23,186 nucleotides of DNA, taken from positions 1 through 23,186 of IMG/VR virus record IMGVR_UViG_3300044630_000669; one strand, written 5' to 3'. The stretch comes from a virus. The position numbers were made by a program, and so were the translations under genes. The notes beneath the pieces are model-generated. The model did not search any database. It saw nothing but the letters and a program-made list of their open reading frames with translations, and was not told the DNA's origin. Numbering within the stretch: position 1 is the first letter of the stretch; each line of letters begins with the position of its first letter. This document shows positions 13,695 through 21,477 of the stretch, piece by piece.

Positions 13695-14887
13695 TAAAAC
13701 GCTTTCAAAATAATCATAGATTCGTTGAAGCGACCATTTGGGGTAGTCGCAACAGCTTTAATATCTTTGAAGTATTTACGTGCGGCCGGCTTGCTACCCA
13801 TAATTTCTTTTAGTTGATCACCTGGTTTACGAAGGGTTTTGACTTCACTGTTTGCCGCATCGAACCCAAGCAATGTGTTACCTTTGACTGTAAAAGTCTT
13901 AGAGTATTCATCAGCAATGAAGTGATGCAGTTTACGCTTGGCAGTGTCATAGACCCATGCTTCACTTGAACCATGCAACTTCACCGGATGCAAACTTGTA
14001 AGGTCTAGTTTGGATGCAGTATCTTTGAAAGTCTTGAGGTACTTGAGTTTTGCAACCAGCTTCTCAACAGGAACTGCTTTGCGTTGACGAGGAGTCTTTG
14101 CGGCTTTCTTAACGCTGATATATGCATTCAGATCATTCAATACCTGTTCAATGAATTTGACCACATTACGTACTTGAATCTTAGTCAGGTGTGCATAGCC
14201 CTGCACTAGTTGAGCATCTGTGCCTTTTTGCAATTCTTCAAATTCATTCAGCTTTTTCTTCCATGTTTCAACAAGCATAGGGATATGCTGGGGCAACACG
14301 TTCTTTTTAGCAACTTCATCCATTGGCTTTAGTGAGTGCTTTGTAGGTGCACCTGATGCGATGAAATCATCAAATAGTCCCTCAATCTCACCACCAGCCT
14401 CACGTGCTTTGTCACGCATGATTTCTTGAACATTAGGACGATTGACTTCTTTGACCACTGCAACTTCTTTCTTTGCACCGGTCTGACTTACTTTGGCTTC
14501 AGGAGAGTGTACACTTTGTACAAGTCGATTGACCTCATCCTGAAGCCTTTTGTGTTCATCCTCAGTTAGAGTAAGACCGCGTAGCGTCATCCTAGCCAAC
14601 CAACAAATAGTAGGATTGAGTTCTTTTTCATCAACTTTACGAACAACTTTGGCTAAACCTGCATTGCCACTGAGGTCCAAATACTGCACAATCAAGTCTT
14701 TTGCGTCTTTACGCCCATAGAAACGACTGTACCAGTTAAAACTGCGAATCAATTCAGATGCCCGATTCTCAGGTTGTATGACAAACACAGGTTCAGCACC
14801 AAAATACTTGGTGTCAGGATCTCGTGGATCAAGAGTCTTAACGACTGAGGGGTCAACAGCTTTTTTAACAGATTTACGAGTAGCCAT
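13694..14887 (-). CDS. Unknown basic protein, first gene of the early-type operon
   Basis: A 397-residue Lys-rich soluble protein that I cannot assign. Visible parts: an N-terminal K/R-rich start, a F-N-W-Y-S-R-F-Y-G-R region (about 50-60), a charged linker (about 115-165), a helical middle with repeated Lys (about 200-290), and a compact C-terminal segment containing W-V-Y-D and F-T-V-K-G-N-T-L-L-G-F-D. Overall basicity suggests nucleic-acid binding. It leads a five-gene coupled operon behind a consensus sigma70 promoter, with GGAG 7 bases before the ATG. Related proteins occur in aquatic T4-like phages as hypotheticals, from recall. An early regulatory or DNA-associated role is inference. 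Confidence 0.72.
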   Translation of the reverse strand: MATRKSVKKAVDPSVVKTLDPRDPDTKYFGAEPVFVIQPENRASELIRSFNWYSRFYGRKDAKDLIVQYLDLSGNAGLAKVVRKVDEKELNPTICWLARMTLRGLTLTEDEHKRLQDEVNRLVQSVHSPEAKVSQTGAKKEVAVVKEVNRPNVQEIMRDKAREAGGEIEGLFDDFIASGAPTKHSLKPMDEVAKKNVLPQHIPMLVETWKKKLNEFEELQKGTDAQLVQGYAHLTKIQVRNVVKFIEQVLNDLNAYISVKKAAKTPRQRKAVPVEKLVAKLKYLKTFKDTASKLDLTSLHPVKLHGSSEAWVYDTAKRKLHHFIADEYSKTFTVKGNTLLGFDAANSEVKTLRKPGDQLKEIMGSKPAARKYFKDIKAVATTPNGRFNESMIILKAF

Positions 14888-14916
14888 GTTTGCTCCAAAT
14901 TGAAAGTAATACGAGT

Positions 14917-14945
14917 ATTATATATGATTTCCCATTTATTGTCAA
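14917..14945 (-). promoter_or_regulatory. Consensus sigma70 promoter driving the 14887-11149 operon
   Basis: On the minus strand TTGACA (14945-14940), exactly 17 bases, then TATAAT (14922-14917): both boxes are perfect. It lies 29 bases upstream of the first ATG (14887). In T4-like phages such promoters are read by unmodified host RNA polymerase immediately after infection. Confidence 0.88.
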
Positions 14946-14953
14946 GCCTTCTC

Positions 14954-14961
14954 GATAAATA
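14954..14961 (+). promoter_or_regulatory. T4-type late promoter (GATAAATA) abutting gp14
   Basis: GATAAATA four bases before the ATG at 14966. It decides the start: the in-frame ATG at 14900 lies upstream of the promoter and overlaps the divergent early promoter. Confidence 0.65.
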
Positions 14962-14965
14962 CTAC

Positions 14966-16669
14966 ATGCCAAGATTAAGCCTTTACCGCGAAAACAAACA
15001 AAATGACTATCGTTTTTTGGACAGAACCATTTCTGAACAATTCACGGTGGGTGGTACGGATATGTATATTCACAAGTATTTAGGTCCTACTGACCAAGGT
15101 GCTAGTATAGACTATACCCAACCCCAATATGATAGTTTAAATCCAAATAATATACAAGACTTATTGTTCCTTGAGAACAGAGATAGGTCATATGATCCAA
15201 ATATTTATAGATTGCGTGGACATTATAATGTTCAAAACTTAGACTTTGATTTAAGTCAGTTCGGTCTATTCTTAAACAATGATATTATTTTCATCACCAT
15301 ACACTACAACGATATGATCGACATTATCGGTCGCAAGTTAATGGTTGGTGATGTATTAGAATTGCCTCACTTATTAGATTATAATCCATTAAAAGAAGAT
15401 ATACCAACTGCGTTAAAACGCTTTTATCAAGTTACTGATTCAAATTATGCATCAGAGGGTTTTAGTCAAACTTGGTTCCCTCATTTATGGCGCATTAAAT
15501 GTGAGCCATTAGTTGATAGTCAAGAATTTAGTCAGATATTACAAGCTCCTATTAATCAGGATACTTATCTTGGTATATGGGATGCAGCTAAAACATATCC
15601 TGCTGGTTATGTAATATCGTTTGGAGATAAAAACTATACTTCATTAATACCAGTGCCAGTTGGCATTATGCCACCTAATGAAACTTATTGGCAACTTAGT
15701 GATGCAGATAATCTCAAAGATATATTGTCTACTTATAACAGAAACATACAAATCAATAATGCAAGCATTAATGAAGCTAAACGCATTGTACCTAAATCAG
15801 GTTATGACAATAGCAAACTATATGTAGTCCCGACATACGGAGTATATCAAGAGAATGGTGTATTATCAGGAAAACTATATCAGCCAGCACCACCTACTAA
15901 TACTATAGTAACCAACAGTAGCACGACTGGTACTGTTTCCATGATGCGTGACAAAAACTTTAAGAATCCAAGTCCAGTCATCAGAGTTCCCAAGGCAGCT
16001 TTAAAGAGCATATGGGATATGACCGCAGATATGGATCACGTTGATGCGCTAGATAAATTTGTTCAAACTAGCTTGCAACTTATAGAAGTAGCACCTGATA
16101 GAACATCTTCGGGTTCCGGTGCAGTATCTAATGATATAATATTGTCAGTTCAGAGTCTAGGTTTTATTACAGGACCATATGGAACTGCTGACAACACATA
16201 CGCTACCGCAGATCAAAACCCTGAGCTACCCGGATTCACAGGTGATATTACACAGCAAATGGACTATCGTGCAGATTGTGACCCTAGATATCAATACATA
16301 GTTCGTTCAAGCCCAAGAGATTTTGGATACACTGCCGGATACTTAACTGGTGATGGACAAGCTCCTAACGGATATCCTACTGGTTCAGGTATTTCGTTCC
16401 CACAAAATCCTCAGGTAGGTGATTATTTCTTGCGAATCGATTATTTACCACAGTTACTATTCCGTTGGGATGGCGTTATGTGGATTCGAATATCAGAAAA
16501 TGTAAGAACGGATACGGGCTTCACTGCCGACGATAAATCATTATTGTCAGGCTTTATTAATAACGATAACGAAATTTATCTACAGCAAACACAAACAACT
16601 GTGCCAGAAGCACAGGCGTTGTCAACAATCCTTAGATTGTCACCTGATCCACTACCACCGATAGAATAA
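14966..16669 (+). CDS. 14: Neck protein gp14, enlarged
   Basis: A 567-residue protein whose first third resembles T4 gp14 (256 residues), the neck component that works with gp13. It shows a T-I-S-E-Q-F start, an L-F-L-E-N-R-D-R-S-Y segment matching the family's I-F-G-E-D block, F-D-L-S-Q-F-G-L-F, and G-D-V-L-E-L-P before a strand-rich region leading to W-R-I-K-C-E-P. From about residue 200 it adds a module with Y-P-A-G-Y-V-I-S-F-G-D-K-N-Y-T-S and a closing W, like a type 5/12 carbohydrate-binding module. The C-terminal Trp-rich segment has D-Y-L-P-Q-L-L-F-R-W-D-G. The start at 14966 is chosen because the late promoter ends four bases upstream. gp15 follows after three bases. Confidence 0.75.
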   Translation: MPRLSLYRENKQNDYRFLDRTISEQFTVGGTDMYIHKYLGPTDQGASIDYTQPQYDSLNPNNIQDLLFLENRDRSYDPNIYRLRGHYNVQNLDFDLSQFGLFLNNDIIFITIHYNDMIDIIGRKLMVGDVLELPHLLDYNPLKEDIPTALKRFYQVTDSNYASEGFSQTWFPHLWRIKCEPLVDSQEFSQILQAPINQDTYLGIWDAAKTYPAGYVISFGDKNYTSLIPVPVGIMPPNETYWQLSDADNLKDILSTYNRNIQINNASINEAKRIVPKSGYDNSKLYVVPTYGVYQENGVLSGKLYQPAPPTNTIVTNSSTTGTVSMMRDKNFKNPSPVIRVPKAALKSIWDMTADMDHVDALDKFVQTSLQLIEVAPDRTSSGSGAVSNDIILSVQSLGFITGPYGTADNTYATADQNPELPGFTGDITQQMDYRADCDPRYQYIVRSSPRDFGYTAGYLTGDGQAPNGYPTGSGISFPQNPQVGDYFLRIDYLPQLLFRWDGVMWIRISENVRTDTGFTADDKSLLSGFINNDNEIYLQQTQTTVPEAQALSTILRLSPDPLPPIE

Positions 16670-16672
16670 CAA

Positions 16673-18040
16673 ATGGCACAATACTTTTACGATAATCAGA
16701 TACGCAGATTCCTACTACAATTTGCAAAAATATTCAGCGAATGGTATGTTACCAAAGGAAAAGATCCTGCAGGTAATGAAATCTTAGTTCGTGTCCCTAT
16801 TATGTACGGTGATAGCAGTCGTCAGGCTAGCACAATCATCGCAAAGAATAGTGCAAGTAATCTACCAAGCGCACCATTGATATCTTATTACATAAGTGGA
16901 TTAGAATACGACCAGCGTAGGACTCAAGATCCTACTTTTGTTGACAAATCAACAGTTCGTCAACGAGCATACAATTCTACAACACAAACTTATGAAACTA
17001 CACAAGGACAAGCGTTTACTATTGAACGACTAATGCCTGTCCCCTACACATTACGAATCACTGTTGATTTTTGGACTACTAACTATAATCAAAAACTAGA
17101 GTTGATAGAGCAACTAGGTACACTATTCAATCCTTCATTAGAGATTCAATCTACTGATAACTTCATAGACTGGACCTCATTGAGTGTAGTCTATCAAGAT
17201 GGTCTAACATTCAGTAGTCGTAGTATACCACAGGGAACAGGAAACCCCATTGACGTTTTGACTTGGAAATTTTACATGCCTATATGGTTAAGTACAAGTT
17301 CTAAACTAAAGAAGATGGGCGTCATTCAAAAGATTATCGCAAGTATCTTCAAAGGAAATGCATTACAAGATACTCAGAACGATGATTTGTTATTAGGCAC
17401 TAGACAGAAGATCACACCATATGGATATAAAGTATTATTGTTAAACAACACGCTTCAACTATTACCGGCTAACCAAACGTTTGAACCGTCAAATGAAAAT
17501 CTAACATTACCGAATGCTCCCAATACATCATTATATTGGACATCATTGTTAAACATGTACGGGGCGTATCAGCCCGGGATAAGTCAAATTTGGTTACAGA
17601 ATCCATATATGGATACCGAAATCGTAGGAACAATTGTAGTAGACCCGTTGGATGATAGAATATTGATTTACGATATCGACCCCGATACGTTACCTCAAAA
17701 TACACTTGATCCAGTGGATGCAGTTATTAACCCATTAACATCAGGCCCTGGGGCAGGTTTACCTGCCCCTATACCGGGTAGAAGATATCTTATTGTTGAC
17801 AGTGTGGGTGGAACGTCTACTACAGTTGCATGGGGTAATTTAGTAGCAGAGGCTAACGATATCATAGAATACAACGGGACGATTTGGGAAGTAGTATTTG
17901 AAGCACTGACAGCAACCACTGTAGAATACGTCACTAACTTAACGACAAATGTTCAGTACAGGTATGTTCCGGCTGAAGAAGCTTGGATGAAATCATACGA
18001 AGGTTGGTACGATCAAGGAGATTATTCTATAGTGATTTAA
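16673..18040 (+). CDS. 15: Tail sheath stabiliser / head-tail connector gp15, enlarged
   Basis: A 455-residue homologue of T4 gp15 (272), which caps the tail and connects it to the neck. The start Y-F-Y-D-N-Q-I-R-R-F matches T4 (Y-F-Y-N-S-S-F-R-R-Y), followed by V-R-V-P-I-M-Y-G, L-E-Y-D-Q-R-R-T, a P-Y-T-L-R-I-T-V strand, Q-K-L-E-L-I-E-Q-L-G-T-L-F-N-P and W-K-F-Y-M-P-I-W (about 1-210). The extra C-terminal half holds beta modules, including A-W-G-N-L-V-A-E-A-N-D-I-I-E-Y-N-G and W-M-K-S-Y-E-G-W. It starts three bases after gp14 with no ribosome-binding site, so translation is probably by re-initiation. gp14-gp15 order is as in T4, but the strand is opposite to gp13. Confidence 0.85.
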   Translation: MAQYFYDNQIRRFLLQFAKIFSEWYVTKGKDPAGNEILVRVPIMYGDSSRQASTIIAKNSASNLPSAPLISYYISGLEYDQRRTQDPTFVDKSTVRQRAYNSTTQTYETTQGQAFTIERLMPVPYTLRITVDFWTTNYNQKLELIEQLGTLFNPSLEIQSTDNFIDWTSLSVVYQDGLTFSSRSIPQGTGNPIDVLTWKFYMPIWLSTSSKLKKMGVIQKIIASIFKGNALQDTQNDDLLLGTRQKITPYGYKVLLLNNTLQLLPANQTFEPSNENLTLPNAPNTSLYWTSLLNMYGAYQPGISQIWLQNPYMDTEIVGTIVVDPLDDRILIYDIDPDTLPQNTLDPVDAVINPLTSGPGAGLPAPIPGRRYLIVDSVGGTSTTVAWGNLVAEANDIIEYNGTIWEVVFEALTATTVEYVTNLTTNVQYRYVPAEEAWMKSYEGWYDQGDYSIVI

Positions 18041-18044
18041 AACA

Positions 18045-18052
18045 GATAAATC
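18045..18052 (+). promoter_or_regulatory. Late-type promoter motif (GATAAATC) abutting the Nudix gene
   Basis: GATAAATC, one base off the usual late motif, five bases before the ATG at 18058 and just after the gp15 stop. The same spacing at four other plus-strand genes supports it and the chosen start. Confidence 0.5.
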
Positions 18053-18057
18053 ATTAT

Positions 18058-18465
18058 ATGAGTACATCGGCAGGCATATTTTTTTATTGCAAAAATACTT
18101 CTAGGTATCTTTATCTGTTACGTACAGACAAGAATCCTAGTTGGAGTATGCCCGGCGGAAAAATAGAAAGTGATGAAACATTACTTGAAGGCCTTGAGCG
18201 TGAATGCACAGAAGAAATGCAAGTTTGGAATAAAGATTGGAAACTTATTCCTATTCAAAAGTTTGTCAATGGAACATTTACTTACAATACATTTTTTTGT
18301 TCGGTAGATGAAGAATTCAAGCCGGTATTAAATGATGAACACTGTGGATATGCTTGGGTAAGAGAAGATCATTATCCTAAACCATTGCATCCGGGACTGT
18401 TTAACACAGTGAACTTTGATATAGTTCAAGAAAAACTAATGACATTAACGAAAAAGGGGCAATAA
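18058..18465 (+). CDS. Nudix hydrolase
   Basis: A 135-residue Nudix-family pyrophosphatase, which cleaves nucleoside diphosphates linked to another group (oxidised dNTPs, NADH, capped RNA and so on). The Nudix box is nearly complete: G-G-K-I-E-S-D-E followed seven residues later by R-E-C-T-E-E-M. The usual Gly two residues after the E-E pair is Gln here. P-S-W-S-M-P-G-G-K precedes it. An in-frame ATG exists at 17983 inside gp15, but the late-type promoter ends five bases before 18058, so the shorter form is preferred. The stop codon lies in the loop of the terminator. With MazG and dNMP kinase it suggests nucleotide-pool management; the substrate is unknown. Confidence 0.85.
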   Translation: MSTSAGIFFYCKNTSRYLYLLRTDKNPSWSMPGGKIESDETLLEGLERECTEEMQVWNKDWKLIPIQKFVNGTFTYNTFFCSVDEEFKPVLNDEHCGYAWVREDHYPKPLHPGLFNTVNFDIVQEKLMTLTKKGQ

Positions 18466-18475
18466 GCCCCTTTTT
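18451..18475. terminator. Bidirectional intrinsic terminator
   Basis: AAAAAGGGGC, a five-base loop, then GCCCCTTTTT: a perfect ten-base stem with a U-run in either direction. It ends both the gp14-gp15-Nudix transcript and the opposing transcript of 18481-20147. The Nudix TAA occupies the loop. Confidence 0.92.
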
Positions 18476-18480
18476 CAGTT

Positions 18481-18789
18481 TTACAACAATTTTGTAATTG
18501 TGTCATATCCCAATGATCCGAGAACTATTCCCGCCCCCATCATCATCCACCGCCACTTTTCTAAGGCTGAAATCTTGTCAGACATTGCCTTGTGAGCGGT
18601 TGAACTAGCATCCTTCATCTCTTTAAGAAACTTATGAGTTTCCTCATTGTTTTTTGCAATGCTGGAAGTAACCTCTTTGATATCAGTTTTTATTTCACTG
18701 ATATCATTTTCGATGTTTTGAACTTGCACTTGAAGAACCGCTATTTCAGTTTCAGTCTTGGGCATCTTAATAGCTCTACCGGTTGTCAT
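18481..18789 (-). CDS. Coiled-coil protein with C-terminal membrane anchor
   Basis: A 102-residue protein. Residues about 12-75 form a heptad-patterned, charged coiled coil (I-E-N-D-I-S-E-I-K-T-D-I type repeats). K-W-R-W then introduces a single hydrophobic segment at about 83-97, followed by a short tail. The layout resembles XhlA-type hemolysin/holin-associated proteins and other small membrane-tethered phage proteins, which assist lysis in some phages. No enzymatic motif. It starts two bases after the stop of the repeat-rich structural gene, with no clear ribosome-binding site; a second ATG eight codons in (M9) is possible. Lysis accessory is a guess from architecture only. Confidence 0.65.
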   Translation of the reverse strand: MTTGRAIKMPKTETEIAVLQVQVQNIENDISEIKTDIKEVTSSIAKNNEETHKFLKEMKDASSTAHKAMSDKISALEKWRWMMMGAGIVLGSLGYDTITKLL

Positions 18790-18791
18790 GA

Positions 18792-20147
18792 TTATGCGCT
18801 AGCAATAACTACGATTGGGTTAGGTTGTCCGCCGTATGTATTTGCTGCATACGCTGTATTGAATGTAGCAATAACATCAGGGTTAACAGTAGACACTACT
18901 GCCGTACCTGTACCTGTACCTGTACCTGTAGCAGTGAATGTAATACCGGTCATGCTAGCATATGCACCAACTGCTGTCCAATCAGTAGTACCTGCACTAT
19001 AGATAGTGTATACTGTACCTGCTGATAGTGAATCTGCCGCAACAGTTGCTGGGAACCCTTCACTGTTGTAATCATTCAACGAACTAATAAAATTAGTTCC
19101 GGATGCAGCATTAGTTGACAAGATATTCATTGTGTTCGCTGTTAGTGCCGCATTGGCTGAATTAACAGTAAAGCATTGTGCAGTCAAACCAGTTGTACCA
19201 CCTGTTACCAAATACTTTGTCTTGCCTTTTTGACGAACGATATAACCTGCTTCGTCATCAGCAAATATAAATGCAGCATTAGTTGCATTCACTGCGGCAT
19301 TTGCAGTTAGTTCAACTACATCTTGTTGTGCATCCGGTGTACCTGTAGCATTTGACAAATCAACTTCAGCTCCACCTGGCAATAATGACACTGTAAATGC
19401 GTCTGAGTTTGCAACAGCTTTAACAAAGTAAACTTGACCAGATACTAAACCACCTAAGTTAGCAGTAAATCTTACTGTACCATTAGCAATCAATGTCTCA
19501 GCATTACCTGAAGTACCAATGATATTACCTGTATTTTGTGTGTTAGCAACAGCAACAGTTGTTAAGCCGGGTACTGTATTTGCAAAACCTAAATCAACGT
19601 AGTTTGTGCTACCGTTAATGTTTGCTACTGCAACTTGAATTCCTGAACCAACGCTCAAAGTGTTTGCTAAATCTGTACCTATACCAGTTACGAATTCAGT
19701 AGTGTCAGTTGCATACAATGTACCTGTACCGTTTTGACCAATAGCAACTCGTGCTAGAGTTTGCTTGCCATACAATGCTGTATTTCCGCCAACAACACCG
19801 TATGTGTTAGCTGATCCAATTGGATTGTTGAAGCCTGTGCCAATCAATCCAACTGTCAACTGTGATGCAGTTGTACCAGTAGTTAATGTAACTGGTGTAT
19901 ATGTTGGGTTAGCGTTTAGAGGTGTTGCAGAAACAGTGAATGTACTTGCACCTGTTATTTGCAAGATGAAATATGTTGTGCCTGCAACTAAGTTTGTACC
20001 GGTAGTTGTTGCTGGTACGAAAGGCATACCTGCAATAACACCTACGGTAGCTAGTGTTTGTGACACTGTAACTATGTTGGTTGTTGCTGTTGTGTTTGTT
20101 ACTGATAAGACCGTTTGGGCCTTAGCTATTTTTAGAGGACGTCCCAT
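18792..20147 (-). CDS. Repeat-rich structural (virion) protein
   Basis: A 451-residue Ala/Thr/Gly/Val-rich, Cys-poor protein predicted to be mostly beta. The start M-G-R-P-L-K-I-A-K-A is one I recall from structural proteins of aquatic T4-like phages. It holds related modules: L-V-A-G-T-T-Y-F-I-L-Q-I-T-G-A-S-T-F-T-V-S (about 53-73), L-V-S-G-Q-V-Y-F-V-K-A-V with D-A-F-T-V-S (about 234-254), and L-S-A-G-T-V-Y-T-I-Y-S-A-G-T-T-D-W (about 374-390) followed by a Thr-Gly tandem repeat. Likely a head decoration or fibre-like protein. A late promoter lies about 80 bases upstream and AAGGA precedes the ATG. Confidence 0.7.
   Translation of the reverse strand: MGRPLKIAKAQTVLSVTNTTATTNIVTVSQTLATVGVIAGMPFVPATTTGTNLVAGTTYFILQITGASTFTVSATPLNANPTYTPVTLTTGTTASQLTVGLIGTGFNNPIGSANTYGVVGGNTALYGKQTLARVAIGQNGTGTLYATDTTEFVTGIGTDLANTLSVGSGIQVAVANINGSTNYVDLGFANTVPGLTTVAVANTQNTGNIIGTSGNAETLIANGTVRFTANLGGLVSGQVYFVKAVANSDAFTVSLLPGGAEVDLSNATGTPDAQQDVVELTANAAVNATNAAFIFADDEAGYIVRQKGKTKYLVTGGTTGLTAQCFTVNSANAALTANTMNILSTNAASGTNFISSLNDYNSEGFPATVAADSLSAGTVYTIYSAGTTDWTAVGAYASMTGITFTATGTGTGTGTAVVSTVNPDVIATFNTAYAANTYGGQPNPIVVIASA
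18905..18930. repeat. Tandem hexamer repeat (TACCTG x4) within the structural gene
   Basis: Four exact copies of TACCTG plus two bases, encoding a Thr-Gly run on the minus strand. Being a multiple of three, copy-number change would alter length without frameshift. Confidence 0.85.
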
Positions 20148-20186
20148 TTGATTTTCCTTAATGTTAGTGCGAGTTCTAGTCGCTAC

Positions 20187-20200
20187 GCAGTGGGTACTGC
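20187..20200 (-). other. Leader hairpin of the structural gene mRNA
   Basis: GCAGT and ACTGC pair around a four-base loop in the roughly 80-base leader between the late promoter (20230-20237) and the gene at 20147. Possibly mRNA-stabilising, like the sheath leader hairpin. Confidence 0.35.
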
Positions 20201-20229
20201 ATAAACCTTCACCATGAAAGTATACATGA

Positions 20230-20237
20230 TATTTATC
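20230..20237 (-). promoter_or_regulatory. T4-type late promoter (GATAAATA) for the structural gene
   Basis: GATAAATA on the minus strand in the 127-base divergent intergenic region; leaves a leader of about 80 bases with a hairpin and AAGGA site. Confidence 0.6.
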
Positions 20238-20262
20238 AAATATTTAGAAAATCAAGGTCCCT

Positions 20263-20270
20263 ACTAAATA
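20263..20270 (+). promoter_or_regulatory. Late promoter (ACTAAATA) abutting the second glycosyltransferase-like gene
   Basis: ACTAAATA, the same variant as at the sheath gene, four bases before the ATG at 20275. Divergent from the late promoter at 20230. Confidence 0.5.
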
Positions 20271-20274
20271 TCGA

Positions 20275-21477
20275 ATGTCATTACTAAATCAAGATTCCTA
20301 TTTTTACATAGAAACACACAATAACCGCAATTCAATTGCACCTAAACCTAGTGTTAGACAGCATGGTGGCTGGCCTGGAACTGCTGTTAGAAACTGGGAC
20401 GATAAAGATTATTGGTATGTAGAATTTATAAACGGGGATGCCTTCTATCAGTATCCTATAGAAAAACTGGCCGGACCTGAAATGTATAATCGAATAAAAA
20501 GCGGTGAGGTTACATTGTGTATTTCTCATTTGCATGAGGCGTACCATTATGTCATTGAAGACATATACAATGATGTAGTTGTAGCGTCAGGAATAGATCC
20601 AGCTAACATTCTATATTTGACAAACTCTGCGGATATAGACAAAGAGATAGTTGCTATTAGCTCAAAGTTAAATTTACCTAAAATCAAATCAGAGTTTATT
20701 AGCTTATTTGAACTAGTGGCTAAGCATGAATTATTGTCTAAGAAAGATGAGTATGCTTCTAATACTCTAGACAAAACTACATACGACAAGAAATTCATAT
20801 GTTTGAACGGACTATGGAGACCTCACAGGCTATTAACAGTGTCATTATTAGAAGCACTATCAGTTCGATCTAATGGATATGTGAGTCTAAATGCATGTGT
20901 ATGTGATTATCCATCGATGGATGAGATGTTTCCTGAAATGCTCAAGTGGTGCGCTAATTCGGAAGATGCTATTCAATTATTGTTGTCTAATGAAAACGTT
21001 GTAAAAACGCTAGATAAACTATATATCGATACTGACAATTCAACTATACACTGGCACGGGGCAGTATATCATAGCTTACACAAACGATACTATGAAAATA
21101 CTTATTTTTCTATAGTCACAGAAACACTATGCAGCCCTGAGTTTTCTGCAGGTGGAAATACAATAGGCAGGGCGATAAGTGAAAAAACATTTAAACCTAT
21201 GCTTCATAATCACCCGTTCATGATAGCAGGTGTACCCGGCGTATTAAGATTGTTGAGAAAGTTAGGATACAAGACATTCAGCCCAATGATTGATGAATCA
21301 TATGATGATGAACTCGATGCCTCTAAAAGATGCTTTATGATAGCTAAAGAAGCTGAAAGATTGGCTAGTCTAAAAGAGGATGAGCTACAAGAGTTTTTAA
21401 ACAAGTGCAAGCCCATCGTTGAATATAATTTAAATGTTCTTAGGTCTAAAGAAACGTTTGCACATCATATGACTTGA
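20275..21477 (+). CDS. Glycosyltransferase-like protein, paralogue 2 of 3
   Basis: A 400-residue protein sharing the C-terminal signature of 1230-2453: E-K-T-F-K-P-M-L at residue 303, H-P-F-M-I-A-G-V-P-G, a G-Y-K-T-F block and D-E-S-Y-D at 341-345. An earlier shared segment, C-L-N-G-L-W-R-P-H-R-L-L (about 170-185), matches N-R-K-P-R-I-H-R-Q-W in paralogue 3. These are features of a family widespread in aquatic phages that I link to GT-B/GT10-like transferases; donor and acceptor are unknown. The N-terminal 150 residues are distinct from the other copies. It starts four bases after a late promoter with no ribosome-binding site, and its end overlaps the opposing DUF6165-like gene by 13 bases. 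Confidence 0.5.
   Translation: MSLLNQDSYFYIETHNNRNSIAPKPSVRQHGGWPGTAVRNWDDKDYWYVEFINGDAFYQYPIEKLAGPEMYNRIKSGEVTLCISHLHEAYHYVIEDIYNDVVVASGIDPANILYLTNSADIDKEIVAISSKLNLPKIKSEFISLFELVAKHELLSKKDEYASNTLDKTTYDKKFICLNGLWRPHRLLTVSLLEALSVRSNGYVSLNACVCDYPSMDEMFPEMLKWCANSEDAIQLLLSNENVVKTLDKLYIDTDNSTIHWHGAVYHSLHKRYYENTYFSIVTETLCSPEFSAGGNTIGRAISEKTFKPMLHNHPFMIAGVPGVLRLLRKLGYKTFSPMIDESYDDELDASKRCFMIAKEAERLASLKEDELQEFLNKCKPIVEYNLNVLRSKETFAHHMT

Noticed and set aside
14900-14965. Longer N-terminus for gp14 (22 extra residues)
   Set aside because: This stretch holds the divergent sigma70 promoter and the late promoter whose box ends four bases before the ATG at 14966.
17983-18057. Longer N-terminus for the Nudix protein starting inside gp15
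   Set aside because: It would overlap gp15 by 58 bases; the late-type promoter at 18045 and the Nudix domain start favour 18058.
19765-20151. A 128-codon plus-strand frame antisense to the structural gene
   Set aside because: It is the mirror of a low-complexity Ala/Thr/Gly gene; Val/Pro-rich product, no promoter or ribosome-binding site.
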